Assembly (NCBI GenBank): GCA_017792445.1
Contig: CP051232.1
Span: 3,508,001 to 3,572,000 of the forward strand
Source of the DNA: Maritimibacter sp.
Lineage (GTDB): Bacteria > Pseudomonadota > Alphaproteobacteria > Rhodobacterales > Rhodobacteraceae
Length of the DNA stretch: 64,000 bases
Direction: 5' to 3'
Shown here: positions 16,714 to 26,563 of the stretch, one piece after another
Numbering within the stretch: position 1 is the stretch's first letter
Layout: each line of letters begins with the position of its first letter
Translations under genes and position numbers: made by a program
Notes under the pieces: model-generated
Told to the model about the DNA's origin: nothing
Databases searched by the model: none
The model's input: the letters and a program-made list of their open reading frames with translations, nothing else

Positions 16714-17400
16714 GTGGGCACGGCGAACGAGGTGAACAAGCGCGAAGGTCTGGACGCAGCCGAGATCGGGGCGATTGCACATCTTTATCGTGCAGAGGTC
16801 TACCGCTCGACGCTCTGGCGCACGCGGCTGGACACGACGACGAACTGGGCGGTCGTCACGCTGGGCATTGCCTTGTCGCTTACCTTCGCGTCGCCAAACG
16901 CCTCGGCGCTTCCGCTGGTCCTTGTCGGCGTGCTGTTGCTGTTCTTCCTGTTCCTCGAAGCCCGCCGTTACCGGTTCTTCAACGTCTGGCGCGCCCGGTG
17001 CCGCTGGATGGAGACGCATTTCTACGCGCCGATGCTGAACGACGGCGATCTGCATCTGGAAGAAGACTGGCAGAAGACGCTGGCGCAGGATTACTGGCGT
17101 CCGAAGTATCACATCGGGCTGATGGTGGCGGTCGGGCGGCGGGTGCGCAGTTCCTACCTGTGGCTGCTGCTGATTCAGGGGCTGGCCTATGCGGGCAAGC
17201 TGGTGGTCCACCCGACGCCCGCGCAGTCCGTGGGCCAGATCGTCGAGCGGGCGGTGGTGGGGCCGATCCCCGGCGAGATGATGATCGGGCTGGGGCTGGT
17301 CTACGTCGGCCTCAGCACCGCGGTCGCGGTGTGGAGCCTTCTGTACGACCGGAAACGCGCCCTTAGCCGGGGCGGCGGGCGGGGCAGCAGCATGGGCTGA
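16714..17400 (+). CDS. DUF2270-like integral membrane protein
   Basis: A 228-residue inner-membrane protein with about four hydrophobic segments: NWAVVTLGIALSLTFAS and LPLVLVGVLLLFFLFLEARR close together, then SSYLWLLLIQGLAYAGKLVV and MMIGLGLVYVGLSTAVAVWSLL. The arrangement and the EIGAIAHLYRAEVYRSTLWRTRLD N-terminus match the DUF2270 group of unknown function. The GTG at 16714 is chosen because GGGAGGGG lies 7-8 nt upstream; a TTG at 16660 has no SD. It is monocistronic. Confidence 0.75.
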   Translation: MGTANEVNKREGLDAAEIGAIAHLYRAEVYRSTLWRTRLDTTTNWAVVTLGIALSLTFASPNASALPLVLVGVLLLFFLFLEARRYRFFNVWRARCRWMETHFYAPMLNDGDLHLEEDWQKTLAQDYWRPKYHIGLMVAVGRRVRSSYLWLLLIQGLAYAGKLVVHPTPAQSVGQIVERAVVGPIPGEMMIGLGLVYVGLSTAVAVWSLLYDRKRALSRGGGRGSSMG

Positions 17401-17433
17401 AAGCGCCGCTGCGGGGCTTCCATTTTCCGGCGA

Positions 17434-17483
17434 TTCGAACCGTTCCGAAGCTGCCCGCTTCTTAGGCGGCACGAAGGTTCGAA
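17434..17483. repeat. Nested inverted repeats ahead of the HNH gene
   Basis: TTCGAACC (17434-17441) and GGTTCGAA (17476-17483) are perfect 8-bp inverted arms, and a second hairpin GAAGC/GCTTC (17447-17451/17457-17461) is nested inside. It sits in the 251-bp gap between the DUF2270-like gene and the HNH gene. It is not a tRNA: there is no acceptor or anticodon arm. It could be an operator pair or a structured 5' region. Confidence 0.35.
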
Positions 17484-17651
17484 ATGTCATATGCCTGTCG
17501 TTTTGCCGATTTAACCAGTCCGCAGCGGTACTGCATCTAGCGGGACTTGCCAGGTCGGTAACGCCATATATAGTCAACGTGTAGCTGGGGCGGTTTTCCC
17601 CGCTCTGGTGCCACGAAAAATGGGCAGACCGGGCGGAGACGGAGTCGCAGA

Positions 17652-18236
17652 ATGACGGCGGATTTCAGGACGAGTTTCGTAAGGGAGCCGAACTCCCTCA
17701 GGCATCATCCCGCGTTGGTGCTGAACGCGGACTACCGTCCGCTTTCCTACTACCCCCTCTCGCTGTGGCCGTGGCAGGAGGCGGTGAAGGCGGCCTTCCT
17801 CGACCGGGTCGACATCGTCGCCGAGTACGACCAGGTGGTCCGCAGCCCCTCGACCGAGATCCGAATACCGTCGGTCGTTGTGCTGAAAGATTACGTAAAA
17901 CCTCAAAAGCGCGTGGCCTTCACGCGCTTTAATCTTTTCTTGAGGGACGAATTCAGCTGCCAGTACTGCGGCGCGAAGGGCGATCTGACCTTCGACCACG
18001 TGGTGCCGCGCGCACGGGGCGGCGTGACAAGCTGGGAGAACGTGGTCGCGGCCTGCTCGCCCTGCAACCTCAAGAAGGGGTCGAAAAGCCTGCGCCAGCT
18101 TGGCATGAGCCTGCGCAAGACGCCGCGCCAGCCGGGGGCCGAAGAGCTGCGCAACATGGGCCGGCGGTTCCCGCCCAACCACCTGCACGACACCTGGATC
18201 GACTTCCTGTACTGGGACGCCGAACTGGAGGCCTGA
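17652..18236 (+). CDS. HNH endonuclease family protein
   Basis: A 194-residue HNH-fold protein. CQYCGAKGDLTFDHVVPRARGG gives the zinc CxxC and the catalytic His (DHV), TSWENVVAACSPCNLKKGSKS gives the Asn and the second CxxC. The N-terminal LNADYRPLSYYPLSLWPWQEAVKAAFLDRVDIV is typical of a widespread, chromosomally conserved bacterial HNH group (about 180-200 aa) of unknown biological role. It is not linked to phage or restriction genes here. The ATG at 17652 has an upstream GGAGACGGAG. tRNA-Leu follows 45 nt after the stop. Confidence 0.88.
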   Translation: MTADFRTSFVREPNSLRHHPALVLNADYRPLSYYPLSLWPWQEAVKAAFLDRVDIVAEYDQVVRSPSTEIRIPSVVVLKDYVKPQKRVAFTRFNLFLRDEFSCQYCGAKGDLTFDHVVPRARGGVTSWENVVAACSPCNLKKGSKSLRQLGMSLRKTPRQPGAEELRNMGRRFPPNHLHDTWIDFLYWDAELEA

Positions 18237-18281
18237 TTCCCTCTTACCTTGTCCGTCCGGCTTTGCTAGAAGCGCGCCCGT

Positions 18282-18365
18282 GCGGGTGTGGCGGAACTGG
18301 TAGACGCACCAGATTTAGGTTCTGGCGCCTTTGGCGTGGGGGTTCGAGTCCCTTCACCCGCACCA
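18282..18365 (+). tRNA. tRNA-Leu (anticodon UAG)
   Basis: An 84-nt cloverleaf. GCGGGTG (18282-18288) pairs with CACCCGC (18355-18361), followed by discriminator A and an encoded CCA. The anticodon stem CCAGA/TCTGG encloses TTTAGGT with TAG at 18316-18318, reading CUA (and CUG by wobble). The extended variable arm GCGCCTTTGGCGT is typical of tRNA-Leu, and GGTTCGAGTCC is the T arm. Confidence 0.96.
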
Positions 18366-18397
18366 CTTCTCTTCGATCACCGGTTCCCCGCCAAACT

Positions 18398-18421
18398 GGC
18401 CGCGACGTGTCCGCCGCGGCC
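18398..18421. terminator. GC-rich hairpin between tRNA-Leu and the P-type ATPase gene
   Basis: GGCCGCG and CGCGGCC pair across a 10-nt loop. It lies between the tRNA end and the convergent 3' end of the minus-strand ATPase gene. Only short T-rich stretches flank it, so it is a weak candidate for a shared terminator. Confidence 0.4.
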
Positions 18422-18432
18422 TTGTGGTTTCT

Positions 18433-21171
18433 TCAGAGGAACTTGAAGCCGAAGATTTCCTTCAGTCCCGACAGCACGAAGGTCGGCAGGGCGGCGAGGA
18501 ACAGGCAGCCCAGCAGGATGCGGCCGGACAGGCTTTCGGTGCCCAGAACGAAGTGGCCCGCCGGCGAATAGACCGCGAGCGCCGACAGGGCGATCGCAAG
18601 ACCCACCGCCATCAGCAGCTTGGGATTGCCCAGCGGCGATTTGCGGAACAGCGTCGTTGTCGTCCGGGCGTCGAAGATGTGCCACATCTGGGCGAACATC
18701 AGCGTCACGAAAGCCATCGTCTGCGCGACAGGCAGGCCAAGGTCGCGCCCCAGCGCCCAGTAGAAGGCATAGAAGCTGACCCCGCCCACCGCGAGGCCAC
18801 GGATAAGGATGCGTTCCTTCATGCCGCCCGAGAACAGGTCCTCGTTGCGGCCACGGGGCGGGCGGTTCATCACGTTCTCTTCCGCCTCCTCGAAGCCAAG
18901 CGCCAGCGCCGGGATCCCGTCCGAGACGAGGTTGACCCACAGGATCATCAGCGGCGCCAGCGGCACCAGTGGGTCAGAGCCCATGAGGATGAAGGCGAAC
19001 AGGATGGTCGAGACCTCGGCCACGTTCGCGGTCAGCGCCTGCCGGATGAATTTCAGCAGGTTGTCGTAGATCCGGCGGCCCTCGCGGACGGCCCTGACGA
19101 TGGTGGTGAAGTTGTCGTCCAGCAGCACCAGCGCGGCGCTGTCCTTGGCGACGGACGTGCCGGTGATGCCCATCGCCACGCCGATGTCGGCGGTGCGCAG
19201 GGCAGGGGCGTCGTTGACCCCGTCGCCGGTCATCGAGGCGACGTCGCCGTTGGCCTGGATCGCGTTCACGATGCGCAGCTTGTGCTCTGGCGTGACGCGG
19301 GCAAAGACCGCGGCATGCGGCGCGATGGCCTTCAGTTCGGCGTCGGTCATCCGGTCGATCTCGGTCCCGGTGTGGACTGTCTGTTCGTCCGTGGTCTTGA
19401 TGCCGATGCTTTCGGCGATGGCCTGCGCGGTGACCGCGTGGTCGCCGGTGATCATCACCGTGCGGATGCCGGCGGCGGTGGCGTCGGCCACGGCGGCGGC
19501 GACCTCGGGGCGGGGCGGGTCCATGATGCCGTGGATGCCCAGCAGGCAGATGTCCTGCTCCGGGTTCTCGGGGTCGAAGGTGCCGTCCTCGGCGCGGCGG
19601 AAGGCGACGGCGAGGGTGCGCAGGGCGCGGCTGCCGAAGTCCTCGATCACCGCGTTGACCCTTGCGCGCATCGCGTCGTCCAGCGGGCGGGCCTCGCCGT
19701 CGATGTAGATCTCCTTGGCGCGGCGCATGATGACGTCGGGCGCGCCCTTGGCGGCCAGAAGCTTCACGCCATCGGGCATCCGCACATGGACGCTCATCAT
19801 CTTGCGGGTGGAATCGAAGGGGAAGGCCTGCAGCGTCTCGACGTTCTGGTCCTTCAGGCCCTGACGGCTGACGCCCACCTTGGCGCCGGCGACGACCAGC
19901 GCGCCCTCGGTCGGGTTGCCCTGCACCGCGGGGCGGCCGTCGACCTCGGTCAGGACCGCGTCGTTGCAGTAGACGGACACCTCGAGCATGTGCAGCAGGT
20001 CTTCTTCCTCTGCCATGACGGCGGCGTTGCCATCGGCGTCAAGGAATTCACCGTGCGGGTCGAAGCCCTCGCCCGAAACGGTCCACGTCTTGCCGCCGGC
20101 CCAGCAGCGCATCACCTGCATCTGGTTCTGGGTCAGCGTGCCGGTCTTGTCCGAGCAGATGACCGAGGTGGTGCCCAGCGTCTCGACCGCCGACAGCTTG
20201 CGTGCGAGCGCGTTGTTCGCCGCCATCCGCTGCGAGCCGAGCGTCAGCACGATGGTCACGATCGTCGGCAGACCTTCGGGGATCGCCGCGACGGACAGCG
20301 AGATCGCGGTGTTCAGCATCTCGGTCGGGTCCATGCCGTGAAAGATGCCGATGCCGATCACCACGGCGACCACGAAGAGCGCGGCGGCGATCAGGATCTT
20401 GGACAGCTTCTCGATGCGTTCCTGAAGCGGCGTTTTCGGTTCCTCGGTGGTGGCCATCATATGCGCGATGTGGCCGACCTCGGTCGCCATGCCGGTGGAG
20501 GTCACGATGCCTTCGGCGGTGCCGTTGGTCACTTTGGTGGACATGAAGCCCATGTTCAGCCGGTCGGCGAGGGTCAGGTCCGGATCGTCGATGGCGAGGG
20601 TGTGCTTGTCGACAGGCTCGGATTCGCCGGTCAGCGCGGCCTCGTCGACCGCAAGGCGCGCGGCTTCGGCAAAGCGGACATCGGCGGCAAGGATGTCCCC
20701 GGCCTTGAAGCGCAGGATGTCGCCTGGAACGATGTCCGAGGCGGGGATTTCGGACCACGTGCCGTCGCGTTTCACGAAGGCTTGCGGCGCGGCCATTTCC
20801 TTCAGCGCGGCCAGCGAACGGGCGGCGCTGTATTCCTGGTAGAAGCTGATGACGGCGTTCAGCAGAACGATGACCGCGATGGCGATCGCGTCGACCATGT
20901 GGCCGGTGTAGGCCGAGATGCCCGCGCCGATCATCAGGATGATCAGCAGCGGGTTCTTGAACTGCATCAGGAACAGGACGATCGCGGGCGTGGACTTGCC
21001 CTCGGCCAGCCGGTTCGGGCCGACTTCGGCCAGCCGCATCTGCGCCGCCTGCGCGCTGAGGCCCGACGAAAGGTCGCTTTGCAGGGCCGCGGCCACCGCT
21101 TGCGTTTCGGCTGTCCAGGGGGTGTCGGGGGCGCGGTCCTTCGCCGCAAGCACGGGCGCCTGCTGGTTCAT
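18433..21171 (-). CDS. P2-type cation-transporting ATPase
   Basis: A 912-residue inner-membrane ion pump. TGES (181-184) is the actuator, PEGLP (298-302) is the M4 ion site with Glu299, DKTGTLT holds phospho-Asp341, and TGDGVNDAPAL is the hinge. NVAEV in M5 and NLVSDG in M6 preserve the Asn/Glu and Asn/Asp of SERCA-type sites. The M8 glutamate of SERCA site I is not kept (FAQMW has Gln), so a single-site Ca2+/Mn2+ pump (PMR1-like) or Na+ pump is likely. The SD is GGAAGGA. It is 58 nt downstream of arcC, so it appears to be the last gene of the arginine deiminase operon. Confidence 0.92.
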   Translation of the reverse strand: MNQQAPVLAAKDRAPDTPWTAETQAVAAALQSDLSSGLSAQAAQMRLAEVGPNRLAEGKSTPAIVLFLMQFKNPLLIILMIGAGISAYTGHMVDAIAIAVIVLLNAVISFYQEYSAARSLAALKEMAAPQAFVKRDGTWSEIPASDIVPGDILRFKAGDILAADVRFAEAARLAVDEAALTGESEPVDKHTLAIDDPDLTLADRLNMGFMSTKVTNGTAEGIVTSTGMATEVGHIAHMMATTEEPKTPLQERIEKLSKILIAAALFVVAVVIGIGIFHGMDPTEMLNTAISLSVAAIPEGLPTIVTIVLTLGSQRMAANNALARKLSAVETLGTTSVICSDKTGTLTQNQMQVMRCWAGGKTWTVSGEGFDPHGEFLDADGNAAVMAEEEDLLHMLEVSVYCNDAVLTEVDGRPAVQGNPTEGALVVAGAKVGVSRQGLKDQNVETLQAFPFDSTRKMMSVHVRMPDGVKLLAAKGAPDVIMRRAKEIYIDGEARPLDDAMRARVNAVIEDFGSRALRTLAVAFRRAEDGTFDPENPEQDICLLGIHGIMDPPRPEVAAAVADATAAGIRTVMITGDHAVTAQAIAESIGIKTTDEQTVHTGTEIDRMTDAELKAIAPHAAVFARVTPEHKLRIVNAIQANGDVASMTGDGVNDAPALRTADIGVAMGITGTSVAKDSAALVLLDDNFTTIVRAVREGRRIYDNLLKFIRQALTANVAEVSTILFAFILMGSDPLVPLAPLMILWVNLVSDGIPALALGFEEAEENVMNRPPRGRNEDLFSGGMKERILIRGLAVGGVSFYAFYWALGRDLGLPVAQTMAFVTLMFAQMWHIFDARTTTTLFRKSPLGNPKLLMAVGLAIALSALAVYSPAGHFVLGTESLSGRILLGCLFLAALPTFVLSGLKEIFGFKFL

Positions 21172-21229
21172 CGTCTTATCCTTCCATTCTTGCGCGGACC
21201 GGCCCCTTGATGCGGGGCCGGACCGGTCG

Positions 21230-22165
21230 TCAGCCGGGAACCTTGACCAGTTCCGTGGCCGCCGGATCGACCGTCGTGCCCGTCTCGCCGCGCAGGGCGG
21301 CGGACACGTCCTTCAGGGCGCAGATCACCGCGGGCTTGCCGCTGGCGCGGGCGAAGTCCTGTGCTGCCTTTACCTTGGGACCCATCGAGCCCGCTGGGAA
21401 GTCGAAATCGTCCATCATGTCCGGCGTCGCGCGTCGGATCGCGGTCTGCTGCGGCGTGCCCCAGTCCAGGAACACCGCCTCGGCATCGGTGGCCACGACG
21501 AAGACGTCGGCCTCGATCTCGGTCGCCAGCAGCGACGAGCAGAAATCCTTGTCGATGACGCATTCCACGCCGGTCAGTTTGCCGTCCTTGTCGTACATCG
21601 TCGGGATGCCGCCGCCGCCGGCGGCGATCACCACAGCGCCGTTGTCCAGCATCCAGCGGATCGGGCGCACCTCGAAGATGCGCTTGGGCTGGGGCGAGGG
21701 GACCACGCGGCGCCACTTGTCGCCATCGGGCTTGATCGACCAGCCTTTCTCGGCGGCGTTGGCCTTCGCCTCGGCCTCGGAATAGACCGGACCGATGAAC
21801 TTGGTCGGGTCCTGAAAGGCCGGGTCGTCGGGGTCGACCTCGACCATGGTCAGCACCGTCGCGAGCGGTTTCTCGAAGGGCAGAAGGTTGCCCATCTCCT
21901 GCTCGATCATGTAGCCGATCATGCCCATGGTCTCGCCCACCAGCACATCCAGCGGGTATTCGTCGACTTCGGTATAGGCGGCCTCCTGCAAGGCAAGAAG
22001 GCCGACCTGCGGGCCGTTCCCGTGGGTCACGACCAGTTCATTGTCCGCGGCGAGGGGCGCAAGCGCCTCGGCCGCGGTGCGGACATTCTCGCGCTGGTTC
22101 TCCGCCGTGAGCGCCTGCCCACGGCGAAGGAGCGCGTTGCCGCCAAGGGCCACAACGACGCGCAT
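21230..22165 (-). CDS. arcC: Carbamate kinase
   Basis: Transfers phosphate from carbamoyl phosphate to ADP, giving ATP, CO2 and ammonia: the energy-yielding last step of the arginine deiminase pathway. The 311 residues begin [16 protein letters not shown], the family N-terminus; [14 protein letters not shown] and [34 protein letters not shown] are signature blocks, with the catalytic Lys in VIDKD. The gap to argF/arcB is 3 nt, implying coupling. The C-terminus is complete. Confidence 0.96.
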   Translation of the reverse strand: MRVVVALGGNALLRRGQALTAENQRENVRTAAEALAPLAADNELVVTHGNGPQVGLLALQEAAYTEVDEYPLDVLVGETMGMIGYMIEQEMGNLLPFEKPLATVLTMVEVDPDDPAFQDPTKFIGPVYSEAEAKANAAEKGWSIKPDGDKWRRVVPSPQPKRIFEVRPIRWMLDNGAVVIAAGGGGIPTMYDKDGKLTGVECVIDKDFCSSLLATEIEADVFVVATDAEAVFLDWGTPQQTAIRRATPDMMDDFDFPAGSMGPKVKAAQDFARASGKPAVICALKDVSAALRGETGTTVDPAATELVKVPG

Positions 22166-22168
22166 GGG

Positions 22169-23167
22169 TCAGGCCCCCAGCGTCGCGACGAGGATCGCCT
22201 TGATGGTGTGCATCCGGTTCTCGGCCTGTTCGAACGCGATGTTCATCGGGCTTTCGAAGACCTCTTCGGTCACTTCCATCTCGGTGATGCCGAACTTCTC
22301 GGCGATATCCGCGCCGACCTTGGTGTCGGTGTTGTGGAAGGCGGGCAGGCAGTGCATGAACTTGGCGTTCGGATTGCCGGTCTTCTTCATCAGGTCCATG
22401 TTCACCTGATAGGGCGTCAGCAGCTTGATGCGTTCGGCCCAGACCTCTTTCGCCTCGCCCATCGAGACCCAGACGTCGGTGTGCACGAAGTCCACGCCCT
22501 CGACCGCGTTGATGTCGTCGGTGATGGTGATCCGGGCGCCTGTCTCGGCGGCGCGGGCCTTGGCCATTTCGATGACGTCGTCGTGGTTCTGGTTCGCTTT
22601 CGGCGCGATCATCCTCACGTCCATGCCCATGATGGCGCCCAGCATCAGCAGCGAGTTGCCCATGTTGTTGCGGGCGTCGCCGAGGAAGGCATAGGAAATC
22701 TGGCTGCGCGGCTTGTCGGCATTCTCGACCATGGTCAGCATGTCGGCCAGCATCTGCGTCGGGTGCCAGTCATCGGTCAGCCCGTTGTAGACCGGTACGC
22801 CCGCGAAGTCGGACAGTTCCTGCACCATGTCCTGACCGGCGCCACGGAATTCGATGGCGTCGAACATGCGGCCCAGAACGCGGGCGGTGTCCTTCATCGA
22901 CTCTTTGTGGCCGATCTGGCTGCCCGACGGATCGAGATAGGTGATGTGCGCGCCCTGATCGTGGGCCGCCACCTCGAAGGCGCAGCGGGTGCGGGTCGAG
23001 GTCTTTTCGAAGATCAGGCAGATGTTCTTGCCGTCCAGCGCCTTCTGTTCGGACCGCGAGTATTTCGCGCGCTTCAGGTCGCGGGCGAGGTCCAGAAGGT
23101 AAAGCATCTCACGCTGGGTGAAGTCGGAAATCTTGAGGTAGCTACGACCCCGGAGATTGAAAGCCAT
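22169..23167 (-). CDS. argF: Ornithine carbamoyltransferase (catabolic context)
   Basis: Interconverts citrulline plus phosphate and ornithine plus carbamoyl phosphate. The 332 residues carry STRTRCAFE (carbamoyl-phosphate binding), [12 protein letters not shown], and MHCLPAFHN with the ornithine-site Cys. The length and position between arcA and arcC indicate the catabolic role (arcB). It starts at ATG 23167, 30 nt after arcA, with GGGAGTAATT as SD region. Confidence 0.95.
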   Translation of the reverse strand: MAFNLRGRSYLKISDFTQREMLYLLDLARDLKRAKYSRSEQKALDGKNICLIFEKTSTRTRCAFEVAAHDQGAHITYLDPSGSQIGHKESMKDTARVLGRMFDAIEFRGAGQDMVQELSDFAGVPVYNGLTDDWHPTQMLADMLTMVENADKPRSQISYAFLGDARNNMGNSLLMLGAIMGMDVRMIAPKANQNHDDVIEMAKARAAETGARITITDDINAVEGVDFVHTDVWVSMGEAKEVWAERIKLLTPYQVNMDLMKKTGNPNAKFMHCLPAFHNTDTKVGADIAEKFGITEMEVTEEVFESPMNIAFEQAENRMHTIKAILVATLGA

Positions 23168-23197
23168 GGTAATTACTCCCGTAAATAAGGGGTTGGG

Positions 23198-24424
23198 TCA
23201 GAAAGCGGGATCGCGGGACAGGGGGCAGGTCATGCAGTGACCGCCACCTCTGCCGCGGCCGAGTTCCTGGCCGTTGATTTCGACGACGTCGATACCGGCG
23301 TCGCGAAGTTTCTTGTTGGTGAAGGTGTTGCGCGAGTAGCCGACAACGACCCCCGGAGACAGGGCGACCACGTTGTTGCCGTCGTCCCATTGTTCGCGTT
23401 CGGCCTGGAATTCGTTGCCGCCGGTCGAGATAACGTCGAGCGACGAGATGCCCATGACCTCTTTGTAGGTGTCGAACAGAGACCCCTTGTCGGGCGTGAT
23501 CGAAAGCTTGCCGCCATCGCCCGGACGGGCCGAGAAGCAGCGCACCTGTTCGGCGACTTCGAGATAGGCGGTGACCTTGTCGACCTCGAGGCACGAGAAG
23601 ACCGTGTCGAGGTGCATCGCGGCGCGCGACTTGGGCATGACGCAGGCGACGACGCGTTCCGCGCCGCCCTTGTCGAACAGCGCCTGCGCGACCTGCGTGA
23701 CGGCCTGCCGCGTGGTGCGTTCGCCCATACCGATCATGACGGTGCCATTGCCAACGGGCATGACGTCGCCGCCTTCCATCGAGGAATGCTGGAAGTTCTC
23801 GTCGCTGTCGCCCCACCAGATCTGGAAATCCGCGTCTCGGAACATCGGGTGGAACTTGTAGACCGTGCGCTGGAACATCGTCTCGGGCTGGCGGGCGGGC
23901 CAGAACATCGGGTTCACGGTGACGCCGCCGAAGATCCAGCAGGACGGGTCGCGCTGGAACTGGGCGTTGGGCACGGCGGGGATGATGAAGTCGGTGTGAC
24001 CCATCACGGTCGCCGCGGTCTCGCGCATGCCTTTCTCGGGCAGGTCATCGACGATGATGCCGCCCATCAGTTGCCACGCAAGATCCTTCGGGGCCATCTC
24101 GTCCAGCCAGGGCCGCATGTCGCGGGCAAGGCCGGGGCCGCAGAGGTTCGGGGTGATCAGCCGGTCCAGCAGGAAGGGCCGCGCATCGTCGGTCTTTTCA
24201 AAGGCTTCGGCCAGCAAGTCCTGGATGTCGAACACCTCGACACCGCGGGTTTGCATCTCGTGGACGAAATAGGCGTGGTCCTTGCGGGCTTGCTCGACCC
24301 ACAAGACATCGTCGAACAGCAGCTCTTCGCAATTGCGCGGGGTCAGGCGTTCATGCGCCAGCGACGGGCGCGACACCATGACCTTGTTGAGTTTTCCAAC
24401 CTCGGAATAAACACCAAATTTCAT
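23198..24424 (-). CDS. arcA: Arginine deiminase
   Basis: Hydrolyses arginine to citrulline and ammonia in the cytoplasm. The 408 residues match the family. [18 protein letters not shown] is the N-terminal strand region, and [23 protein letters not shown] carries the Asp and Arg of the guanidinium pocket. [14 protein letters not shown] includes the catalytic His, and the C-terminal GGGHCMTCP holds the nucleophile, here Cys397. All catalytic residues are present. It is 92 nt downstream of the carrier gene. Confidence 0.97.
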   Translation of the reverse strand: MKFGVYSEVGKLNKVMVSRPSLAHERLTPRNCEELLFDDVLWVEQARKDHAYFVHEMQTRGVEVFDIQDLLAEAFEKTDDARPFLLDRLITPNLCGPGLARDMRPWLDEMAPKDLAWQLMGGIIVDDLPEKGMRETAATVMGHTDFIIPAVPNAQFQRDPSCWIFGGVTVNPMFWPARQPETMFQRTVYKFHPMFRDADFQIWWGDSDENFQHSSMEGGDVMPVGNGTVMIGMGERTTRQAVTQVAQALFDKGGAERVVACVMPKSRAAMHLDTVFSCLEVDKVTAYLEVAEQVRCFSARPGDGGKLSITPDKGSLFDTYKEVMGISSLDVISTGGNEFQAEREQWDDGNNVVALSPGVVVGYSRNTFTNKKLRDAGIDVVEINGQELGRGRGGGHCMTCPLSRDPAF

Positions 24425-24516
24425 TGTACTGGGTCCTGTCTTAAGAAACGGGGCTGCGCGCGGGCCCGGCGCTAATGCCGGGCCGGGCCTGCGCCGGCCC
24501 TGCGAAGGTGTGAGGC

Positions 24517-25959
24517 TCAGGTCAGCAGCGCGCCGACGCTGAGAAGGATCATGATGAGCACGGCCAGCCCGATCACGAGCGGCAGCACGAACCGCAGCCA
24601 GCGGTCATAGGACACCCGTCCGATGGCCAGCCCGCCCATCACCACCGCGAAGGTGGGGTTGAACAGGTTCACGAGGCCGTTCGCGGACTGGTAGGCCGTC
24701 ACCACGAGATCACGACCGACGCCGGCGAAATCGGCCATCGGCGCCATGATCGGCATCGACAGCGTCGCCAGCCCCGAAGACGAGGGCACCAGGAACGACA
24801 TCAGAATCTGGATGAAGAACATCGCGTTGATAAACAGGAACTCGCTGAGTCCCGACACGAAGCCTTCGGCAGAGAACAGGATGGTGTCGGTAATCCGGCC
24901 CGCATCCATGATTACGACCACGCCGCGCGCCACCCCGATGATCAGCGCGACCCCCAGAAGGTCCCGCGCGCCATCGACGAACGTGTCGACGAATGTCTTC
25001 TCATCCATCTTGGTATCGGCATCGAACTTTGCAACCACGTAGACGACGATTGCCATCGCGAGGAACAGGCCGGACATCTCGCCCATCCACCAGTCCAGCG
25101 CCACGACGCCGAAGATCATCACCGCGAAGGTCAGTCCGAACAGCACGAGGATCAGCGACCGGACGCCGGTCAGGGCAGGCAGGACCTCGCCCTCTCCTTC
25201 GCCGGATTTCAGGAAATAATTGCGGTTTTCCTCGGCCATGTCGGCCACGATAGACCGCGACGGCTCGGCCTTGACGCGCTTGGCGTAGCGCATGACGTAG
25301 AAGATCCCAAGCGCCAGTCCGGTGGCGAGGATCACGAAGCGCAGGACGATGCCTTGCGTAAACGGAATACCCGCCCCTTGCGAAGCGACAACGGTGGCGA
25401 AGGCGTTGAAGGTGGACCCGAGGGTGCCGATGCCCGCGCCCAGCATGATCACCGCGACGCCGGTCAGCGAGTCATAGCCCGCGCGTATGAAAACCGGGAT
25501 GATCAGCGCATAGAAGGCCAGCGTCTCTTCCGCCATGCCATAGCTGGTGCCGCCGAAAGCGAAGGCGATCATCAGGATCGGGATCATCAGGATCTCGCGG
25601 CCCTGCAACCGGTTCAGCAGCGCGCCGATGCCCGCGTCGATGGCGCCGGTGTGTGTCACCACCATCAGGAAGCCGCCGATCACGAGCACGAAGATCGCGA
25701 CGTCGATCGCCGCGCTTGAGGCCGAGCCAAGAAGGCTGGGGTCATACATGCCTGCGATCGGGGCGAGAATGACGTCGACGATGCCCTGCGGATTGGGTTC
25801 GACCAGTTCGTAGGTACCCGGAACCGGCGCGGCAGAGCCAAGCGCCTCGTTCATCTCGCGTTGGTATTCGCCGGCCGGAATGATCCACGTCAGTATTGCG
25901 ACGACGGCGATCAGTGCGAATAGAATGGTAAAGGCCGTCGGAAATCGAAATTTCGACAT
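24517..25959 (-). CDS. YfcC-family carrier, probable arginine/ornithine antiporter
   Basis: A 480-residue, 12-13 TM carrier of the YfcC/DcuC-related group often annotated as a basic amino acid antiporter. [15 protein letters not shown] near the N-terminus and [23 protein letters not shown] are conserved family blocks, while [22 protein letters not shown] and [23 protein letters not shown] form the C-terminal re-entrant-loop region. As first gene of the ADI operon it most likely exchanges arginine for ornithine (the arcD role). The ATG at 25959 has GGGGGACAG as SD. Specificity is inferred from context. Confidence 0.88.
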   Translation of the reverse strand: MSKFRFPTAFTILFALIAVVAILTWIIPAGEYQREMNEALGSAAPVPGTYELVEPNPQGIVDVILAPIAGMYDPSLLGSASSAAIDVAIFVLVIGGFLMVVTHTGAIDAGIGALLNRLQGREILMIPILMIAFAFGGTSYGMAEETLAFYALIIPVFIRAGYDSLTGVAVIMLGAGIGTLGSTFNAFATVVASQGAGIPFTQGIVLRFVILATGLALGIFYVMRYAKRVKAEPSRSIVADMAEENRNYFLKSGEGEGEVLPALTGVRSLILVLFGLTFAVMIFGVVALDWWMGEMSGLFLAMAIVVYVVAKFDADTKMDEKTFVDTFVDGARDLLGVALIIGVARGVVVIMDAGRITDTILFSAEGFVSGLSEFLFINAMFFIQILMSFLVPSSSGLATLSMPIMAPMADFAGVGRDLVVTAYQSANGLVNLFNPTFAVVMGGLAIGRVSYDRWLRFVLPLVIGLAVLIMILLSVGALLT

Positions 25960-26066
25960 ATCTGTCCCCCATCAAATATACATCTGAGACGCATCTTTTG
26001 CGGGGCACTCACTACGCTGGGTTTCATAACAATAATCCCGTGCGCTCGTAATAATTTTAATAGATT

Positions 26067-26076
26067 AATCATGATT
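26067..26076. promoter_or_regulatory. AATCATGATT palindrome in the arc/DUF1622 divergent region
   Basis: A perfect 10-bp palindrome in an unusually AT-rich patch (26031-26100) of the 229-bp divergent region. It may mark an operator for either unit. I looked for a TTGAT-N4-ATCAA Fnr site here and found only half-sites. Confidence 0.3.
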
Positions 26077-26188
26077 CGAGAATGCGACAATCTAAAGCAG
26101 TTTGGTTCGACCTTGGGCGTGGCAGGGTTGTACTTGACTGAATCCGCGCGGTTCGGTGTGTAACGTGTTTGCAATCAGAGGGTTGAAC

Positions 26189-26563
26189 GTGATCAGTGTG
26201 CTCGCCTCCATCATCGACGCCGTGGCGGTCGCGGTCCTTCTGGCCGGGCTGGTGATCGCAAGCGTCATGGGGTGGCGGACCTATGCCGCCGCATCCGGGC
26301 GTCCGTTCGAGCGGCTGTCGGGGCCGGTGCTGATCCGCTTCCGGCTGACGCTGGGCCGCTGGATGCTTGCGGGGCTGGAGGTGCTGATCGTGTCGGATAT
26401 CCTGCATTCGATCGTTCACCGCAGCTTTACGGAAATCGGCATCCTCGGGCTGATCGTGCTGATCAGGTCCGTGATGTCCTACATGCTCGATCTCGAGATC
26501 GCGCGCATCGACAAGGCAGAGGCCCTGACCGAGGGGGCCGCCGCAGAGGGGAAGTTCTCGTGA
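26189..26563 (+). CDS. DUF1622-like membrane protein
   Basis: A 124-residue inner-membrane protein with three hydrophobic segments: SIIDAVAVAVLLAGLVIASVM, MLAGLEVLIVSDILHSIVHR and EIGILGLIVLIRSVMSYML. Conserved Arg/Glu pairs in LGRWMLAGLEV and LDLEIARID fit the DUF1622 group, whose function is unknown. The GTG at 26189 is chosen because AGAGGG is 7 nt upstream. It overlaps the NhaC gene by 4 nt (GTGA), so the two are translationally coupled. Confidence 0.75.
   Translation: MISVLASIIDAVAVAVLLAGLVIASVMGWRTYAAASGRPFERLSGPVLIRFRLTLGRWMLAGLEVLIVSDILHSIVHRSFTEIGILGLIVLIRSVMSYMLDLEIARIDKAEALTEGAAAEGKFS

Noticed and set aside
17434-17483. A tRNA or tRNA-like RNA at the TTCGAACC/GGTTCGAA repeats
   Set aside because: The T-arm-like sequence is present, but no acceptor stem, D arm or anticodon arm can be built around it.
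18331-21210. 959-residue open frame opposite the P-type ATPase gene
   Set aside because: Composition (Gly, His, Asp, Arg, Val) is typical of antisense translation of a GC-rich gene, and the minus strand encodes a complete ATPase with all motifs.
25960-26188. Fnr/Anr site controlling the arginine deiminase operon
   Set aside because: Only half-sites (TTGAT on the minus strand near the SD, and TTGA-N6-TCAG at the DUF1622 start). None keeps both halves of the consensus.
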